A DNA stretch of 64,000 bases. It comes from Paenibacillus mangrovi. Its GTDB lineage: Bacteria > Bacillota > Bacilli > Paenibacillales > Paenibacillaceae. Below are positions 1-7,996 of this stretch, one piece after another; the stretch's first letter is position 1, and every line of letters begins with the position of its first letter. Under the pieces are notes generated by a model. The model was not told where the DNA came from and searched no databases. It saw only the letters and a list, made by a program, of their open reading frames with translations. Position numbers and translations under genes: made by a program. The stretch is taken from NCBI RefSeq assembly GCF_022898935.1, contig NZ_JALIRP010000012.1, positions 1 through 64,000 of the forward strand, written 5' to 3'.

Positions 1-122
1 TTACTCACCCGTCCGCCGCTAACCATCAGAGGAGCAAGCTCCTCATCAAGTCCGCTCGACTTGCATGTATTAGGCACGCCGCCAGCGTTCGTCCTGAGCC
101 AGGATCAAACTCTCCAAGAAAG
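1..122 (-). rRNA. rrs: 16S ribosomal RNA, 5' end (partial)
   Basis: Read on the minus strand, this contains the universal 5' motif AGAGTTTGATCCTGGCTCAG followed by the conserved V1 flanks (GACGAACGCTGGCGGCGTGCC, ending in GGCGGACGGGTGAGTAA). The gene runs off the left edge, so only about the first 120 nt are present. The mature 5' end is placed near 117-125 by analogy with Bacillus/Paenibacillus 16S; the exact processing site cannot be read from the sequence. A single rRNA leader with tandem promoters lies upstream, towards higher coordinates. Confidence 0.97.
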
Positions 123-301
123 TTTGTGACTCATTTTGAATCTGACGAGATTTAAATCTCATTTGTGCTCCACAGTTCGGGGACCGAACTGCTTTGCGTT
201 TTGACTTCATTGCTGAAGTCTGTATCTCACTCGTTGTTCAGTTTTCAAAGATCAAATTCTTTCGTTTTCGTTCACCGCCGTATCTCAGCGGCGACTTTTA
301 T

Positions 302-331
302 AATATATCATATCGCCCATCATTTCGTCAA
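302..331 (-). promoter_or_regulatory. rRNA operon promoter P2
   Basis: Minus strand: -35 TTGACG (326-331), 18-bp spacer, -10 TATATT (302-307), followed by an AT-rich stretch and then the conserved rRNA leader (TTTGAAAACTGAACAACGAGTG) leading into 16S. The proximal position and AT-rich upstream tract fit the second of two tandem rRNA promoters. The 123-514 region holds no gene; it is the rRNA leader plus two promoters. Confidence 0.7.
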
Positions 332-423
332 GAACTTTTTTTCGATCTTTTTTTTAATCTCGATTGTCGAGCTTGTCGAATCCTCAGGCTTATTAACTTC
401 TGAGGTTTAATGGGGCGAGTTAT

Positions 424-453
424 AATTTAACACAGATAACATCATTGAGTCAA
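424..453 (-). promoter_or_regulatory. rRNA operon promoter P1
   Basis: Minus strand: -35 TTGACT (448-453), 18-bp spacer, -10 TAAATT (424-429). It lies about 120 bp upstream of P2, the usual tandem rRNA promoter arrangement in Firmicutes. The -10 register could shift by one base. Confidence 0.6.
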
Positions 454-514
454 CCTTTAATTCAGACTTTACAGAACCTCTTTACGTTTCCCTGAAATAC
501 TCCAACTATACATT

Positions 515-539
515 AAAAGGGGAGGTCTCCTCCCCTTTT
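515..539 (-). terminator. Rho-independent terminator after ygxA
   Basis: A perfect 11-bp stem (AAAAGGGGAGG / CCTCCCCTTTT) with a 3-nt loop ends in a short T-run on the minus strand. It separates ygxA from the rRNA promoters. Confidence 0.8.
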
Positions 540-575
540 CGCATATCTGCATATAACACTTGGTAAACAATCGGG

Positions 576-1454
576 TTAGTCAGCCGAATACCGGATTCCC
601 TGACTGCCGTATCCGGAAAATTCCGTCCATACAGCGAATTCTTTCACTAACGACCTGTTCACAAGCTTACGCATCACGAGCGGGAGTTCATTTCGGACCA
701 TCTTCAGATCCGGATGATGAATCAATTCCTCAATGCTCCATGGTTTGGACCTACCCCTTAATATTTGAAGCAGATGAACGGAGCATTCAGCCATCTTGGA
801 CATGACGGAGAATTCACAAGCAAGGAGCACCAGCTCTACACGCTGCTGAATGGTTTCCGTACTCTGTGTTAATTCCTCGTACAGCTTATGGATCGCCGTA
901 TTCAGCTCCTTCACTTGCTCCCAAACCGCCTTATCAGGCAGAACGCCCCTCTCAATAAGCTCAATCCGCGCCCAGTGCTTCAGCGAATCCAGAACACATT
1001 GATAAGCATCAATAACATATCCGGCCTGCATGTAACGCTTGGCTTCAACATATATGGACAGAAACCGCGAAAATTCGTACAGCATTTTACGGTCCCGAAG
1101 AGGCTGTTCAAATTCAATATATTCCTGCCTTAGCATAGCGAGCCTGCCCTCTTGATCATGGACAAGTTCACCTTCCATAAAGCAGCGTATCAAATCCCCC
1201 TTCTCGCCGGCAATCAACCACCGCTGAAGGGATTCAATCGTAACATGCAGCACCTGACATGGCAGATCACCAATAAGGGTATGCTCTACAGCCAGCTCCG
1301 CAGCCTGCTCTTCATGGACAATGAGAACGATGAAATCGAAGTCATGAAGCAAGGAGCCATCAAATTTATGCGCTTCCTGACGATAAATAATAGTACCTAC
1401 GGCATCGACATCAACCGACTCTCCATAAAAAAAAGACAAATTGGACAAATCCAT
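576..1454 (-). CDS. ygxA: YgxA-like nucleotidyltransferase-family protein
   Basis: A 292-residue protein of the YgxA family, which has a nucleotidyltransferase-like N-terminal domain followed by a helical, substrate-binding-like C-terminal half. The function is not established. The N-terminal region (residues about 10-110) has an acidic FDF segment and lacks an obvious complete catalytic Gly-Ser/DxD signature, so activity is uncertain. The C-terminal half has the HEPN-like helical look of nucleotidyltransferase partners (inference). The start is placed at the second Met, 5 codons into the longest frame, because GGAGGGAGAC lies directly before it. Identification is supported by position: perR-ygzB-ygxA-rrn is the order known in B. 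subtilis. Confidence 0.8.
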   Translation of the reverse strand: MDLSNLSFFYGESVDVDAVGTIIYRQEAHKFDGSLLHDFDFIVLIVHEEQAAELAVEHTLIGDLPCQVLHVTIESLQRWLIAGEKGDLIRCFMEGELVHDQEGRLAMLRQEYIEFEQPLRDRKMLYEFSRFLSIYVEAKRYMQAGYVIDAYQCVLDSLKHWARIELIERGVLPDKAVWEQVKELNTAIHKLYEELTQSTETIQQRVELVLLACEFSVMSKMAECSVHLLQILRGRSKPWSIEELIHHPDLKMVRNELPLVMRKLVNRSLVKEFAVWTEFSGYGSQGIRYSAD

Positions 1455-1473
1455 GTCTCCCTCCATGCATTCC

Positions 1474-1503
1474 TTGGCGAAAAGTGGCCAATTCAGTTAT
1501 AAT
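1474..1503 (+). promoter_or_regulatory. Probable SigA promoter of ygzB
   Basis: -35 TTGGCG (1474-1479), 18-bp spacer, -10 TATAAT (1498-1503). It reads towards ygzB and sits in the divergent space next to the ygxA start. Confidence 0.5.
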
Positions 1504-1575
1504 ATACTTCTACATATCCATGTAAGTTCCTTCTTTTTATGAATACAACTAATTAATGACAGGAGCTAGTGATCC

Positions 1576-1980
1576 ATGATCTTTAAAACAGCAAAAATCA
1601 ATGCTTTCCGCACTTGGGGACTGCTGCTTACGATGATTGGCATGGGACTTATGGTTCTCGGTACTGCAGGAATTGTCTTCTGGGGACAGGCCGGGAAAGT
1701 CATGGCGGCCATCGGCCTCGTTATTGGACTCATCTCCATGATGGGTAGCCTCGGTGTTTATTTTTGGGCTGGAATGCTCTCTACGAGCGTAAAGTCAATA
1801 GAATGCCCGGAATGTCATAAACCGACGAAAATGCTCGGCAAAACAGATCGCTGCATGTTCTGTCGAACGATATTGACCACGGATATCGAGCAAGCGAACA
1901 TTACAGATGACGAGCTCGAAGAACACCAAATGCTTCAGGAAGCACAAGGCGCTCCCCAGTCGGCACCCCACCATAACTAG
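1576..1980 (+). CDS. ygzB: YgzB (UPF0295) small membrane protein
   Basis: A 134-residue protein with two hydrophobic segments (residues about 15-38 and 44-68) followed by a cytoplasmic or extracytoplasmic zinc-ribbon-like tail: CPECH at about residue 77 and CMFC at about 93 give a CxxC...CxxC four-cysteine set. This matches the UPF0295/YgzB family, whose function is unknown. The start has AGGAG about 9 nt upstream. It is the only plus-strand gene in the perR-ygxA region and is convergent with the GH18 gene, sharing a terminator. The C-terminus is acidic and low-complexity. Confidence 0.85.
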   Translation: MIFKTAKINAFRTWGLLLTMIGMGLMVLGTAGIVFWGQAGKVMAAIGLVIGLISMMGSLGVYFWAGMLSTSVKSIECPECHKPTKMLGKTDRCMFCRTILTTDIEQANITDDELEEHQMLQEAQGAPQSAPHHN

Positions 1981-1990
1981 AAAACACTAG

Positions 1991-2034
1991 AAAAGAGAAC
2001 CGGCCCTCCTCTAAAGGAAGACCGGTTCTCTTTT
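1991..2034. terminator. Bidirectional terminator between ygzB and the GH18 gene
   Basis: A 13-bp stem AAAAGAGAACCGG / CCGGTTCTCTTTT with a purine/pyrimidine-rich loop and T-runs on both strands lies between two convergent genes. Confidence 0.85.
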
Positions 2035-2062
2035 TATATAATGGGTATAAGTGCTGTATCCG

Positions 2063-3832
2063 TTATGATGAAATATCTTTAAGCACGTTCCAAGCTTCTT
2101 CTGTGCCAAAGCTGCGTGTCCATGCAGCAACACCGCCCAAATTCAACTCTTTGGCCAGATTGACCCTCTCTTTAAGCGATGTCGCATCCTCAATCCAAAT
2201 CTTTTTCAGAACGCCATCTTCCGTGTACTCGACATAGTTTTGCTTGACGTCCTCCAGATACTTCGGCTTCAGCTTCTTCTCTGCAATAATATCATTCACA
2301 GTCTTCATACCCACCGCTTTGGAAGACACTTTCGTTTTGCCATCTTTAACCTCTTCGGACCAAATCCGGGTATACAGCGGAACAGCCAAAACAAGCTTTT
2401 CGGGTGGAACGCCGTCCTCATCCAATATTTTGCGAACAGCAGCCTCCGTCCAAGGTAGCGATGCAACGGAGCCGGCCTCCGGACTAGATGCCCAGTGCTC
2501 GTCGTATGCCATTAAAATAATATAGTCTGCCGCTTCGCCGAGAGAGCGCCGATCCAGAAAGCGGGACCACATTTCGCTGTCTGACTTCGGAGTAACATCC
2601 ACCGACACGATCAGGCCCATTGACCGGGCGAGAGGTTTCAATTCACGGACGAACTGCGATATGTTCTCCCCGTCTTTTGTTTTCACATTTTCAAAATCAA
2701 TGTTGATGCCGTCTAGATGATACATCTTCGCAAAATGAAGCATCTGATTGATCGTATTCAATCTAGTTTCGTACGTGGCCATGGCGCTTGAAGTAATATC
2801 CGGATTGAAGCTGTTGTCCAGCAGCCCCCATACTTCCATTCCGCGGGCATGCGCCTTTGTCACGTAGGCGGTGTCTGCTTTGCTTCGTACATTGCCTTCT
2901 CCGTCAATAATGCTGAACCACGTCGGACTGACCACATTGACACCAGACAGCTGATCAATTACGGAAGGATCCGGCTTTTTCTGATATACGGCATCCCATG
3001 CCAGATTAACCTTTTTACCTTTCCAGTTTCGTTCTGTATGGGTAGGCTTCTCAGGTACAACATCGACCGTCTTCTTTTCTCCAAGCGTCACTTTGGATTT
3101 TGGTACATAACCGGCATAGCCGTTATCCATTTGTACAAAATACCACGATTCATCGGAATTCCAAATCCTCAGGGGCGTACCGCCCGGCATGTCCGCCAAA
3201 ATAGGCTCATGCTTAGACGGCCCTTTACGCAAAGGGATTGTGGCATCCGCCGCTCCATTCACCTTGCCCATTTGTATGGTATCTCCCGCATTCATCAGCA
3301 GCACTGCACCTGTGTCCGGATCCTCATGAACAGTTATGCCGTACATTTCCTTGAGCGGCTGAACCGGCAAATAGAGCATGTTGTTCTTTTCTTCCGGCGC
3401 AAACCGAAGTTGTACCTGCTTGTTGTTCAGTTGTGCTTCCTTCTCCCCTGTTTGCAAATGCATGACCTGCGTAGGAGTGGTAAGGATCAGCGACTGCGTT
3501 TCTTTTTCATAGCGGATATTCGGATCTACTGTCTCCTGCAGTACAGGTAGCGGCAGCTTTAGCTGTTCTCCGGTACCCTCGGCAGACTCATCAAGCAGCT
3601 TTCCTTTTACAAATATAGGCTTGTCCAATCCATTCCAATCCGGCTTTACATGCAAAGGATTCGGAAGAAGCTGGGTTATTGTCAAATATGCACCGACTGC
3701 TATCAAACACAATCCCAATACGATGGCAAAACGCCCTTTCGCGGTGGAACTGTGCCTGCGTCTTCTACTTCTGGTCAAAGGCAAATCCTCCGTTATCGTA
3801 AATTGTGTCATTCCCCCATGCGGCTCATGCAT
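2063..3832 (-). CDS. GH18 family glycoside hydrolase with SH3 domain
   Basis: A 589-residue cell-wall/spore-type hydrolase. Order: cytoplasmic Arg-rich N-terminus, one transmembrane or uncleaved signal segment (about 35-55), a region resembling copper-amine-oxidase-N/stalk domains (about 60-190), a bacterial SH3 domain (about 195-255; IPLRKGPS, WYFVQMDNGYAGYV), then a GH18 barrel (about 270-589). The GH18 catalytic signature DGxDxDxE is present as DGINIDFE, so the glutamate is conserved. Related YaaH/SleL/YdhD proteins cleave N-acetylglucosamine-containing spore cortex or wall polymers. The gene stands between ygzB and perR, where B. subtilis has none, so it looks inserted into an otherwise conserved block. 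The start is the first Met, with weak AGGA upstream. Confidence 0.85.
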   Translation of the reverse strand: MHEPHGGMTQFTITEDLPLTRSRRRRHSSTAKGRFAIVLGLCLIAVGAYLTITQLLPNPLHVKPDWNGLDKPIFVKGKLLDESAEGTGEQLKLPLPVLQETVDPNIRYEKETQSLILTTPTQVMHLQTGEKEAQLNNKQVQLRFAPEEKNNMLYLPVQPLKEMYGITVHEDPDTGAVLLMNAGDTIQMGKVNGAADATIPLRKGPSKHEPILADMPGGTPLRIWNSDESWYFVQMDNGYAGYVPKSKVTLGEKKTVDVVPEKPTHTERNWKGKKVNLAWDAVYQKKPDPSVIDQLSGVNVVSPTWFSIIDGEGNVRSKADTAYVTKAHARGMEVWGLLDNSFNPDITSSAMATYETRLNTINQMLHFAKMYHLDGINIDFENVKTKDGENISQFVRELKPLARSMGLIVSVDVTPKSDSEMWSRFLDRRSLGEAADYIILMAYDEHWASSPEAGSVASLPWTEAAVRKILDEDGVPPEKLVLAVPLYTRIWSEEVKDGKTKVSSKAVGMKTVNDIIAEKKLKPKYLEDVKQNYVEYTEDGVLKKIWIEDATSLKERVNLAKELNLGGVAAWTRSFGTEEAWNVLKDISS

Positions 3833-3917
3833 TCTTGTATCCTAAAAGTAAAAAACGTGGGAATCCATGACAGGAATCCGCACGTTTTATCAAAACAGAC
3901 CGCATGAAACGGATGTA

Positions 3918-4343
3918 TTACTTATTTTTGCAACTACCGCATATCCCGTACAATTCCATACGCAGACCCTGAATCTGAAAACCTGTAATCTCCTCAGCAG
4001 TACGTTCCACATCCTCCAGGGATGGATAACTGAAATCCTCAATTCTGCCGCATTTCTGGCAAATGACGTGGAAGTGATCCGATACATTCGCATCAAATCG
4101 GCTTGAATTATCTCCATAAGTCAGCTCATGAACCATACCGGCTTCAATCAGCATCTTCAAATTGTTATATACGGTTGCTACACTCATGCTCGGAAATTTA
4201 GGCTCTAGCGCACGATAAATCTCATCCGCAGTCGGATGACTCATGGAATCCATAAGGTAAGTCAGTATCGCATGACGCTGGGGCGTAATCCGAACACCAT
4301 TCGTTTTCAGTTGTTCCAATGCATGCTCGACTCGCGTTGCCAT
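3918..4343 (-). CDS. perR: PerR, peroxide-sensing Fur-family repressor
   Basis: A 141-residue Fur-family regulator closely resembling B. subtilis PerR: GVRITPQRHAIL, HPTADEIYRALE, SVATVYNN (DNA-recognition helix), the H/D metal site around DNSSRFD and DHFHVICQKCG, and a C-terminal CGSC making up the second CxxC of the structural zinc site. PerR represses peroxide-defence and iron-efflux genes and is inactivated by iron-catalysed histidine oxidation. The start is set at the internal Met with AAGGCGGTG 6 nt before it, 14 codons inside the longest frame. PerR-like operators occur elsewhere in this window, upstream of trxB. Confidence 0.93.
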   Translation of the reverse strand: MATRVEHALEQLKTNGVRITPQRHAILTYLMDSMSHPTADEIYRALEPKFPSMSVATVYNNLKMLIEAGMVHELTYGDNSSRFDANVSDHFHVICQKCGRIEDFSYPSLEDVERTAEEITGFQIQGLRMELYGICGSCKNK

Positions 4344-4395
4344 CTTACCCACCGCCTTATTAGTTAAACAAATCATTGAATCCAAATATAACTTT

Positions 4396-4425
4396 ATTTT
4401 ACGGTTATCGTTTCAACTTTGTCAA
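4396..4425 (-). promoter_or_regulatory. Promoter of perR
   Basis: Minus strand: consensus -35 TTGACA (4420-4425), 18-bp spacer, -10 TAAAAT (4396-4401), about 50 bp before the perR start. No convincing Per box is seen here. Confidence 0.65.
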
Positions 4426-4477
4426 CGAAAGGCCGCACCATAAAAGAATAAGGAGTTCCCGTTAGCGAAATACCGCT

Positions 4478-5746
4478 TCAATATTTATTCACATTTAAAT
4501 TGCTATTGCCTTCGATATGAACTTTATATTCTCCTTGACCTACTGTACCCGAGATGTTCTTATTGTCCACCGTAAATTCAGGGAATTGGTTGCGAATATC
4601 ACCGTAACTGATGGTACCGTCCATCTTATAGCTTCCCGCTACGGGAAGACCGACGTTAAGCTCTCCCACCGCGCTGTATATATCCCAGTCTCCCCCTACC
4701 AGGCTGGAACGTGCGGTTATGCCGCCATTAAGGGTTTCTGCCTTCAAGTTGGACTGGATATCATCGATATAAATATTCCCGTTTTTCGTACGGGCATCGA
4801 TTTTGCCGAGCGCACGGATCACGGACAAATTCCCAACCTGCGCCTGGAGCGTGGCTGCATCGGATATATCAACAGCCTGCATGTTACCCTGGTTCGTACT
4901 TAAATCAATAGATCCTGTAACGTTATATGCAGTCACTTTTCCGTTTAGCGTACTCCCTTTAATATCACCGGACACATGATCCAGATTCAAATCACCACTA
5001 GCTGTCTCCATTGAAATCTGTTTAATGGCATCCACATGCTGCAGGCTGATACTACCGTTCATCGTACGAAGCGACAAGTCAAAGCGACGGTCCTCCGGAA
5101 GCGTAATCGTCAGATTCATCCGTGGCTGCCTTTTGCCGGATTGCCCGTAGGACTTGCCTTTCGTCTGAATGGTGATATTGCTGTCACCGCTGACCTCCAA
5201 GGTTGACTCTCTGGCAACGACCTCTGCTTCGGTAGGGGTACTCTGATCGACCCAAATCTCCGCCTGCACCCCGATATCCGTCACGGGCCCTCGCTGCACT
5301 AAAATATCTCCATTAATGTTTTCTACATTGATACTTTGTGTATCCATACTCACCGGAACCGCGATCATGTCCTTGCCAACGCTGCTTCCTTCCTGCTCAC
5401 TGTAGTCGACACCTGCGGCGGTCAGATTCAAACTCACCTTATTCCATAGATGCAGATATTGCTTTTGTTCCGTCACAATAAATACGGATGCCGACAAAAC
5501 GACAGCTAGCAGAATTCCCCGCAAATCTAGCTGAAACCGGCGCCCCGCCCCTTTCGACTTCCCAGGCAGCAGATACAGTACCACGTATTCCAAACCCCAG
5601 AGCACGGCTATCAGCGGCCACCACTTCAGAAGGAGCAGCAGATGTTCGGTACCATGCAGCGCATCGTCAAGCAGCAGCACACCTGTTGCAGTCAGCAGCA
5701 GGGCGGCTGTAAATCTTCCAACCCTCATTCTTCGTTTGCGATTCAT
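4478..5746 (-). CDS. DUF4097-family membrane-anchored beta-repeat protein
   Basis: A 422-residue protein. Basic N-terminus, three hydrophobic segments in the first 100 residues (a LiaI/LiaF-like transmembrane-5 type region), then an extracellular part (about 130-420) of short repeats containing NGxI/GDL/GxV motifs (INGDILV, MNGSISL, ASGDLNL, LNGKVTA, KNGNIYI, LNGGITA). These repeats build the right-handed beta-helix of DUF4097, also found in LiaG-type envelope-stress proteins. The start is placed at MNRKRR, preceded by GGGGGAT; the longer frame upstream overlaps the preceding gene. It follows the 5809-6423 membrane protein by 62 bp on the same strand, so the two probably form one unit. A role in envelope sensing is inferred only. 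Confidence 0.75.
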   Translation of the reverse strand: MNRKRRMRVGRFTAALLLTATGVLLLDDALHGTEHLLLLLKWWPLIAVLWGLEYVVLYLLPGKSKGAGRRFQLDLRGILLAVVLSASVFIVTEQKQYLHLWNKVSLNLTAAGVDYSEQEGSSVGKDMIAVPVSMDTQSINVENINGDILVQRGPVTDIGVQAEIWVDQSTPTEAEVVARESTLEVSGDSNITIQTKGKSYGQSGKRQPRMNLTITLPEDRRFDLSLRTMNGSISLQHVDAIKQISMETASGDLNLDHVSGDIKGSTLNGKVTAYNVTGSIDLSTNQGNMQAVDISDAATLQAQVGNLSVIRALGKIDARTKNGNIYIDDIQSNLKAETLNGGITARSSLVGGDWDIYSAVGELNVGLPVAGSYKMDGTISYGDIRNQFPEFTVDNKNISGTVGQGEYKVHIEGNSNLNVNKY

Positions 5747-5808
5747 GATATCCCCCCGTTCACCTTGCGAATACGATTCATCTCTCCCCTGTCGGATTTT
5801 TCCAAATT

Positions 5809-6423
5809 CTAACGCTGGCTCCACTGTAACCATATTTCCCTGGCCCCTACCCAGAGCCCTGCGGCAATCAGTAAGCCAGCAACAGTCACTTTACCGTATT
5901 GTTCCAAATAAAATTGCAGCCAGTGCGGCTTTTGGTAAAAGACAAACATCAGTGCACCGCCCAGGATCAGCATGATCCCGAAAAAGGAGCTTCGCTCTAC
6001 CTTATAGGGATTCGTATATGCTGCCTGCTCTTCCACCTCTGCCTGCTCGGATGTCTTCGCCCGCCAATAAATGACATAATCCGCAGCCTGCAGCACATCA
6101 TAAACATTGTAGAAATAGGTCACCGGTATAACTAACGCCAGCAAAATCAATAAGGGAACGTTAATCTGAATGCCGATGGAAGAGAAATATAATAGAGCCG
6201 AAACATCCAAAAGTAATGTGAAAATAAAGGCAATGCCTTTACGGTACAAACCAAGATAGATATGGCCGAGGCCTGGGCATATTGAAGCCAGAAAACCAGC
6301 CGTAAATTTACGTTTTCGGGAAAAAAGACGCCGAGTACGAACAACAGCATCTGTCTTGTTGCTCTTATTACGCCCCATCTGCGACGTATCCTCTGATCCA
6401 ACCGTTCGTTTGACACTGTGCAT
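5809..6423 (-). CDS. Multi-spanning membrane protein of unknown function
   Basis: A 204-residue protein with a strongly basic N-terminus (SRKRKF) followed by five hydrophobic segments (about residues 42-60, 65-85, 90-110, 147-165, 175-195). The stretch AGFLASICPGLGHIYLGLY resembles the P-G-x-G-x-x-Y-x-G-x-x motif of TM2-like membrane proteins, but no firm family is assigned. The start is chosen at MHSVKR because AAAGGAG lies 7-8 nt upstream; the longer frame has no ribosome site. It heads a two-gene unit with the DUF4097 protein, suggesting a shared envelope function (inference). A palindromic GATATC element lies 47 bp upstream. Confidence 0.65.
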   Translation of the reverse strand: MHSVKRTVGSEDTSQMGRNKSNKTDAVVRTRRLFSRKRKFTAGFLASICPGLGHIYLGLYRKGIAFIFTLLLDVSALLYFSSIGIQINVPLLILLALVIPVTYFYNVYDVLQAADYVIYWRAKTSEQAEVEEQAAYTNPYKVERSSFFGIMLILGGALMFVFYQKPHWLQFYLEQYGKVTVAGLLIAAGLWVGAREIWLQWSQR

Positions 6424-6469
6424 TCTCCCAGCTCCTTTCCGCTTTTTTACAAGAAGAATCTCTACCAAC

Positions 6470-6513
6470 GATATCAGAATGCCAGTTACCCGAAGTTTAT
6501 ATTTGCTGATATC
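6470..6513. repeat. GATATC-bounded palindromic element, copy 1
   Basis: GATATCAG...CTGATATC, 44 bp, sharing GATATCAG(A/G)ATGC and GAAGTTTATA(T/C)TT with a second copy at 53646-53687. It lies just upstream of the 5809-6423 gene; a minus-strand TATAAA lies inside it with TAGACA 18 bp upstream, so it may overlap that gene's promoter. Confidence 0.55.
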
Positions 6514-6593
6514 AAAAAATGTCTTTTTTTAGATAGTACCTTATATGAGAGGGACAATAACAGGTAAATATCTGGATGCTTATCCTATCACAG

Positions 6594-6620
6594 AAAAAAC
6601 CCCCATTAATCCGGGGGTTT
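6594..6620 (-). terminator. Terminator after mgtC
   Basis: Minus strand: AAACCCCC / GGGGGTTT stem, 8-nt loop, T-run of six, directly after the mgtC stop. Confidence 0.85.
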
Positions 6621-6630
6621 GGAATGTTCA

Positions 6631-7350
6631 CTAATCGATAGAGACCATAGATATTCCCGTAAGCTTACGAATTCGGGCAGCCAAGGCCAGCGGATCAAAG
6701 ACCCTTTTACTTAGTACGTTTAATGATATTTCGAGCGTAGTCGACGGTGGCTGAAGCTCCCCATACGGCACACTGCTCCGTTCGTTGACAACTGCCTTTT
6801 TTACCGTAATTCCTTCTTCTTCAAGCAGCCCGGATATGGTCTCCAGCAGCTGAGGTGCCGAAATCGCATAGACCGTCACCAGATGAAGCTTACTGCCGCG
6901 GATATAACGCTGCTCCAGCTTGTTGAACACAACAAGCGTGAGAAGAATCAACAATGTGGCCGCGATAGAAGCAAAGTAAAAGCCTGCACCGACGGCGAGT
7001 CCCACTGCAGCGATCACCCATACGGATGCGGCTGTCGTCAACCCCGTAATCGATTTACCCGTAAACAAAATCGTTCCGGCACCCAAAAAACCGACACCCG
7101 TGATGACAGCCGAAGCCAGCCGTGCGGGGTCAATACGAATGTTCTGCTCGTGAACAAACTCGGAAAATCCGTAAATGGACAGCATAATGATCAAAGACGA
7201 GCCCATACATACCAGAATATGAGTCCGAAGCCCAGCTGCATGGTTGGAACGCTCCCGCTCCAGCCCTACAAGTCCACCAAGTAGAACGGCCAGTAGCAAA
7301 CGCAGCAAAATATGCACATCATCTATATACCATGGATCCGCCAAAAGCAT
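6631..7350 (-). CDS. mgtC: MgtC/SapB family inner-membrane protein
   Basis: A 239-residue protein. The first 150 residues carry about five membrane helices with the MgtC hallmarks LLGGLVGLERE, GLRTHILVCMGSSL, and RLASAVITGVGFLGAGTI. The C-terminal 85 residues form a soluble ACT-like domain, as in full-length MgtC proteins. MgtC proteins affect growth in low magnesium and, in pathogens, F-ATPase or phosphate balance; the physiological role here is not shown. The start has AGGGAGA 5 nt upstream. Monocistronic: a terminator follows and the gene ahead of it (GNAT) ends 49 bp away without one. Confidence 0.9.
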   Translation of the reverse strand: MLLADPWYIDDVHILLRLLLAVLLGGLVGLERERSNHAAGLRTHILVCMGSSLIIMLSIYGFSEFVHEQNIRIDPARLASAVITGVGFLGAGTILFTGKSITGLTTAASVWVIAAVGLAVGAGFYFASIAATLLILLTLVVFNKLEQRYIRGSKLHLVTVYAISAPQLLETISGLLEEEGITVKKAVVNERSSVPYGELQPPSTTLEISLNVLSKRVFDPLALAARIRKLTGISMVSID

Positions 7351-7399
7351 ATCTCTCCCTATTATGCAATCCGCAGCCTTAAGGCAGGGTCATGCGTGA

Positions 7400-7870
7400 T
7401 TAAGCGGATTTTTCCGCTCGTCTGTGGAACGTGGTAAGCTCAACACCTGGTGCGACCTCAAAAGTATCAAAAGGAACAAATCCATACTTAAGATAAAGAT
7501 TGACTGCAGGTTCATTCTTGGCACCTGTAGACACAATAAACAGCGGAATGTCGGGATGATCCTCGAGCACATGACGGATAAGACTGCCCGCAATCCCCTT
7601 GCGGAAATGATCCGGATGAACCATCATCCGCATCAACGTCAGCGAACCTGGGGTTTCCGATTGGGTAGCGACTGCTCCGATCAATTCTCCATTTTCATTT
7701 AAGTATCCATAAAAGATTTCGTCACAGTTTTTCAGCGTTTCATGCGTATCAAGCAATGGCGGTATATCATAAAATCCGATTTTTTCGGCTTCCAGCCGGT
7801 AAGCGATATGCTGCAGCCACCAAATTTGATCGATCATGTCGTCGTCCTTCAGTGAAAGCTTGGTGATCAT
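7400..7870 (-). CDS. GNAT family N-acetyltransferase
   Basis: A 156-residue single-domain acetyltransferase. The acetyl-CoA pyrophosphate-binding motif A is visible as MMVHPDHFRKGIAGSLI (the R/Q-x-x-G-x-A/G pattern is RKGIAG), followed by the motif B pattern NEPAVNLYLKYGFV. The acceptor substrate cannot be predicted. The start has AAGGGAGGGA upstream. It precedes mgtC on the same strand with a 49-bp gap and follows the gat operon terminator, so it probably has its own promoter. Confidence 0.88.
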   Translation of the reverse strand: MITKLSLKDDDMIDQIWWLQHIAYRLEAEKIGFYDIPPLLDTHETLKNCDEIFYGYLNENGELIGAVATQSETPGSLTLMRMMVHPDHFRKGIAGSLIRHVLEDHPDIPLFIVSTGAKNEPAVNLYLKYGFVPFDTFEVAPGVELTTFHRRAEKSA

Positions 7871-7952
7871 AGGTGGTCCCTCCCTTTTAGGCTATACACT
7901 GTCCATCAAAAAAAGACCAAAGAAGAAATTCGAATGACTCTATTCGCTATGC

Positions 7953-7981
7953 AAAAAAGGGCCTGTCCTGCGGACAAGCCC
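7953..7981 (-). terminator. Terminator of the gatCAB operon
   Basis: Minus strand: GGGCTTGTCC / GGACAGGCCC stem with one G-U pair, 3-nt loop, then T6, starting 16 nt after the gatB stop. Confidence 0.88.
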
Positions 7982-7996
7982 CAAGACCCGTTCTGC

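Noticed and set aside
2849..3550. A 233-residue plus-strand frame inside the GH18 gene
   Set aside because: Antisense shadow with a His/Arg/Cys-rich translation and no ribosome site.
4380..4440. A Per box autoregulating perR
   Set aside because: A good SigA promoter is present, but no sequence close to TTATAATNATTATAA was found near it.
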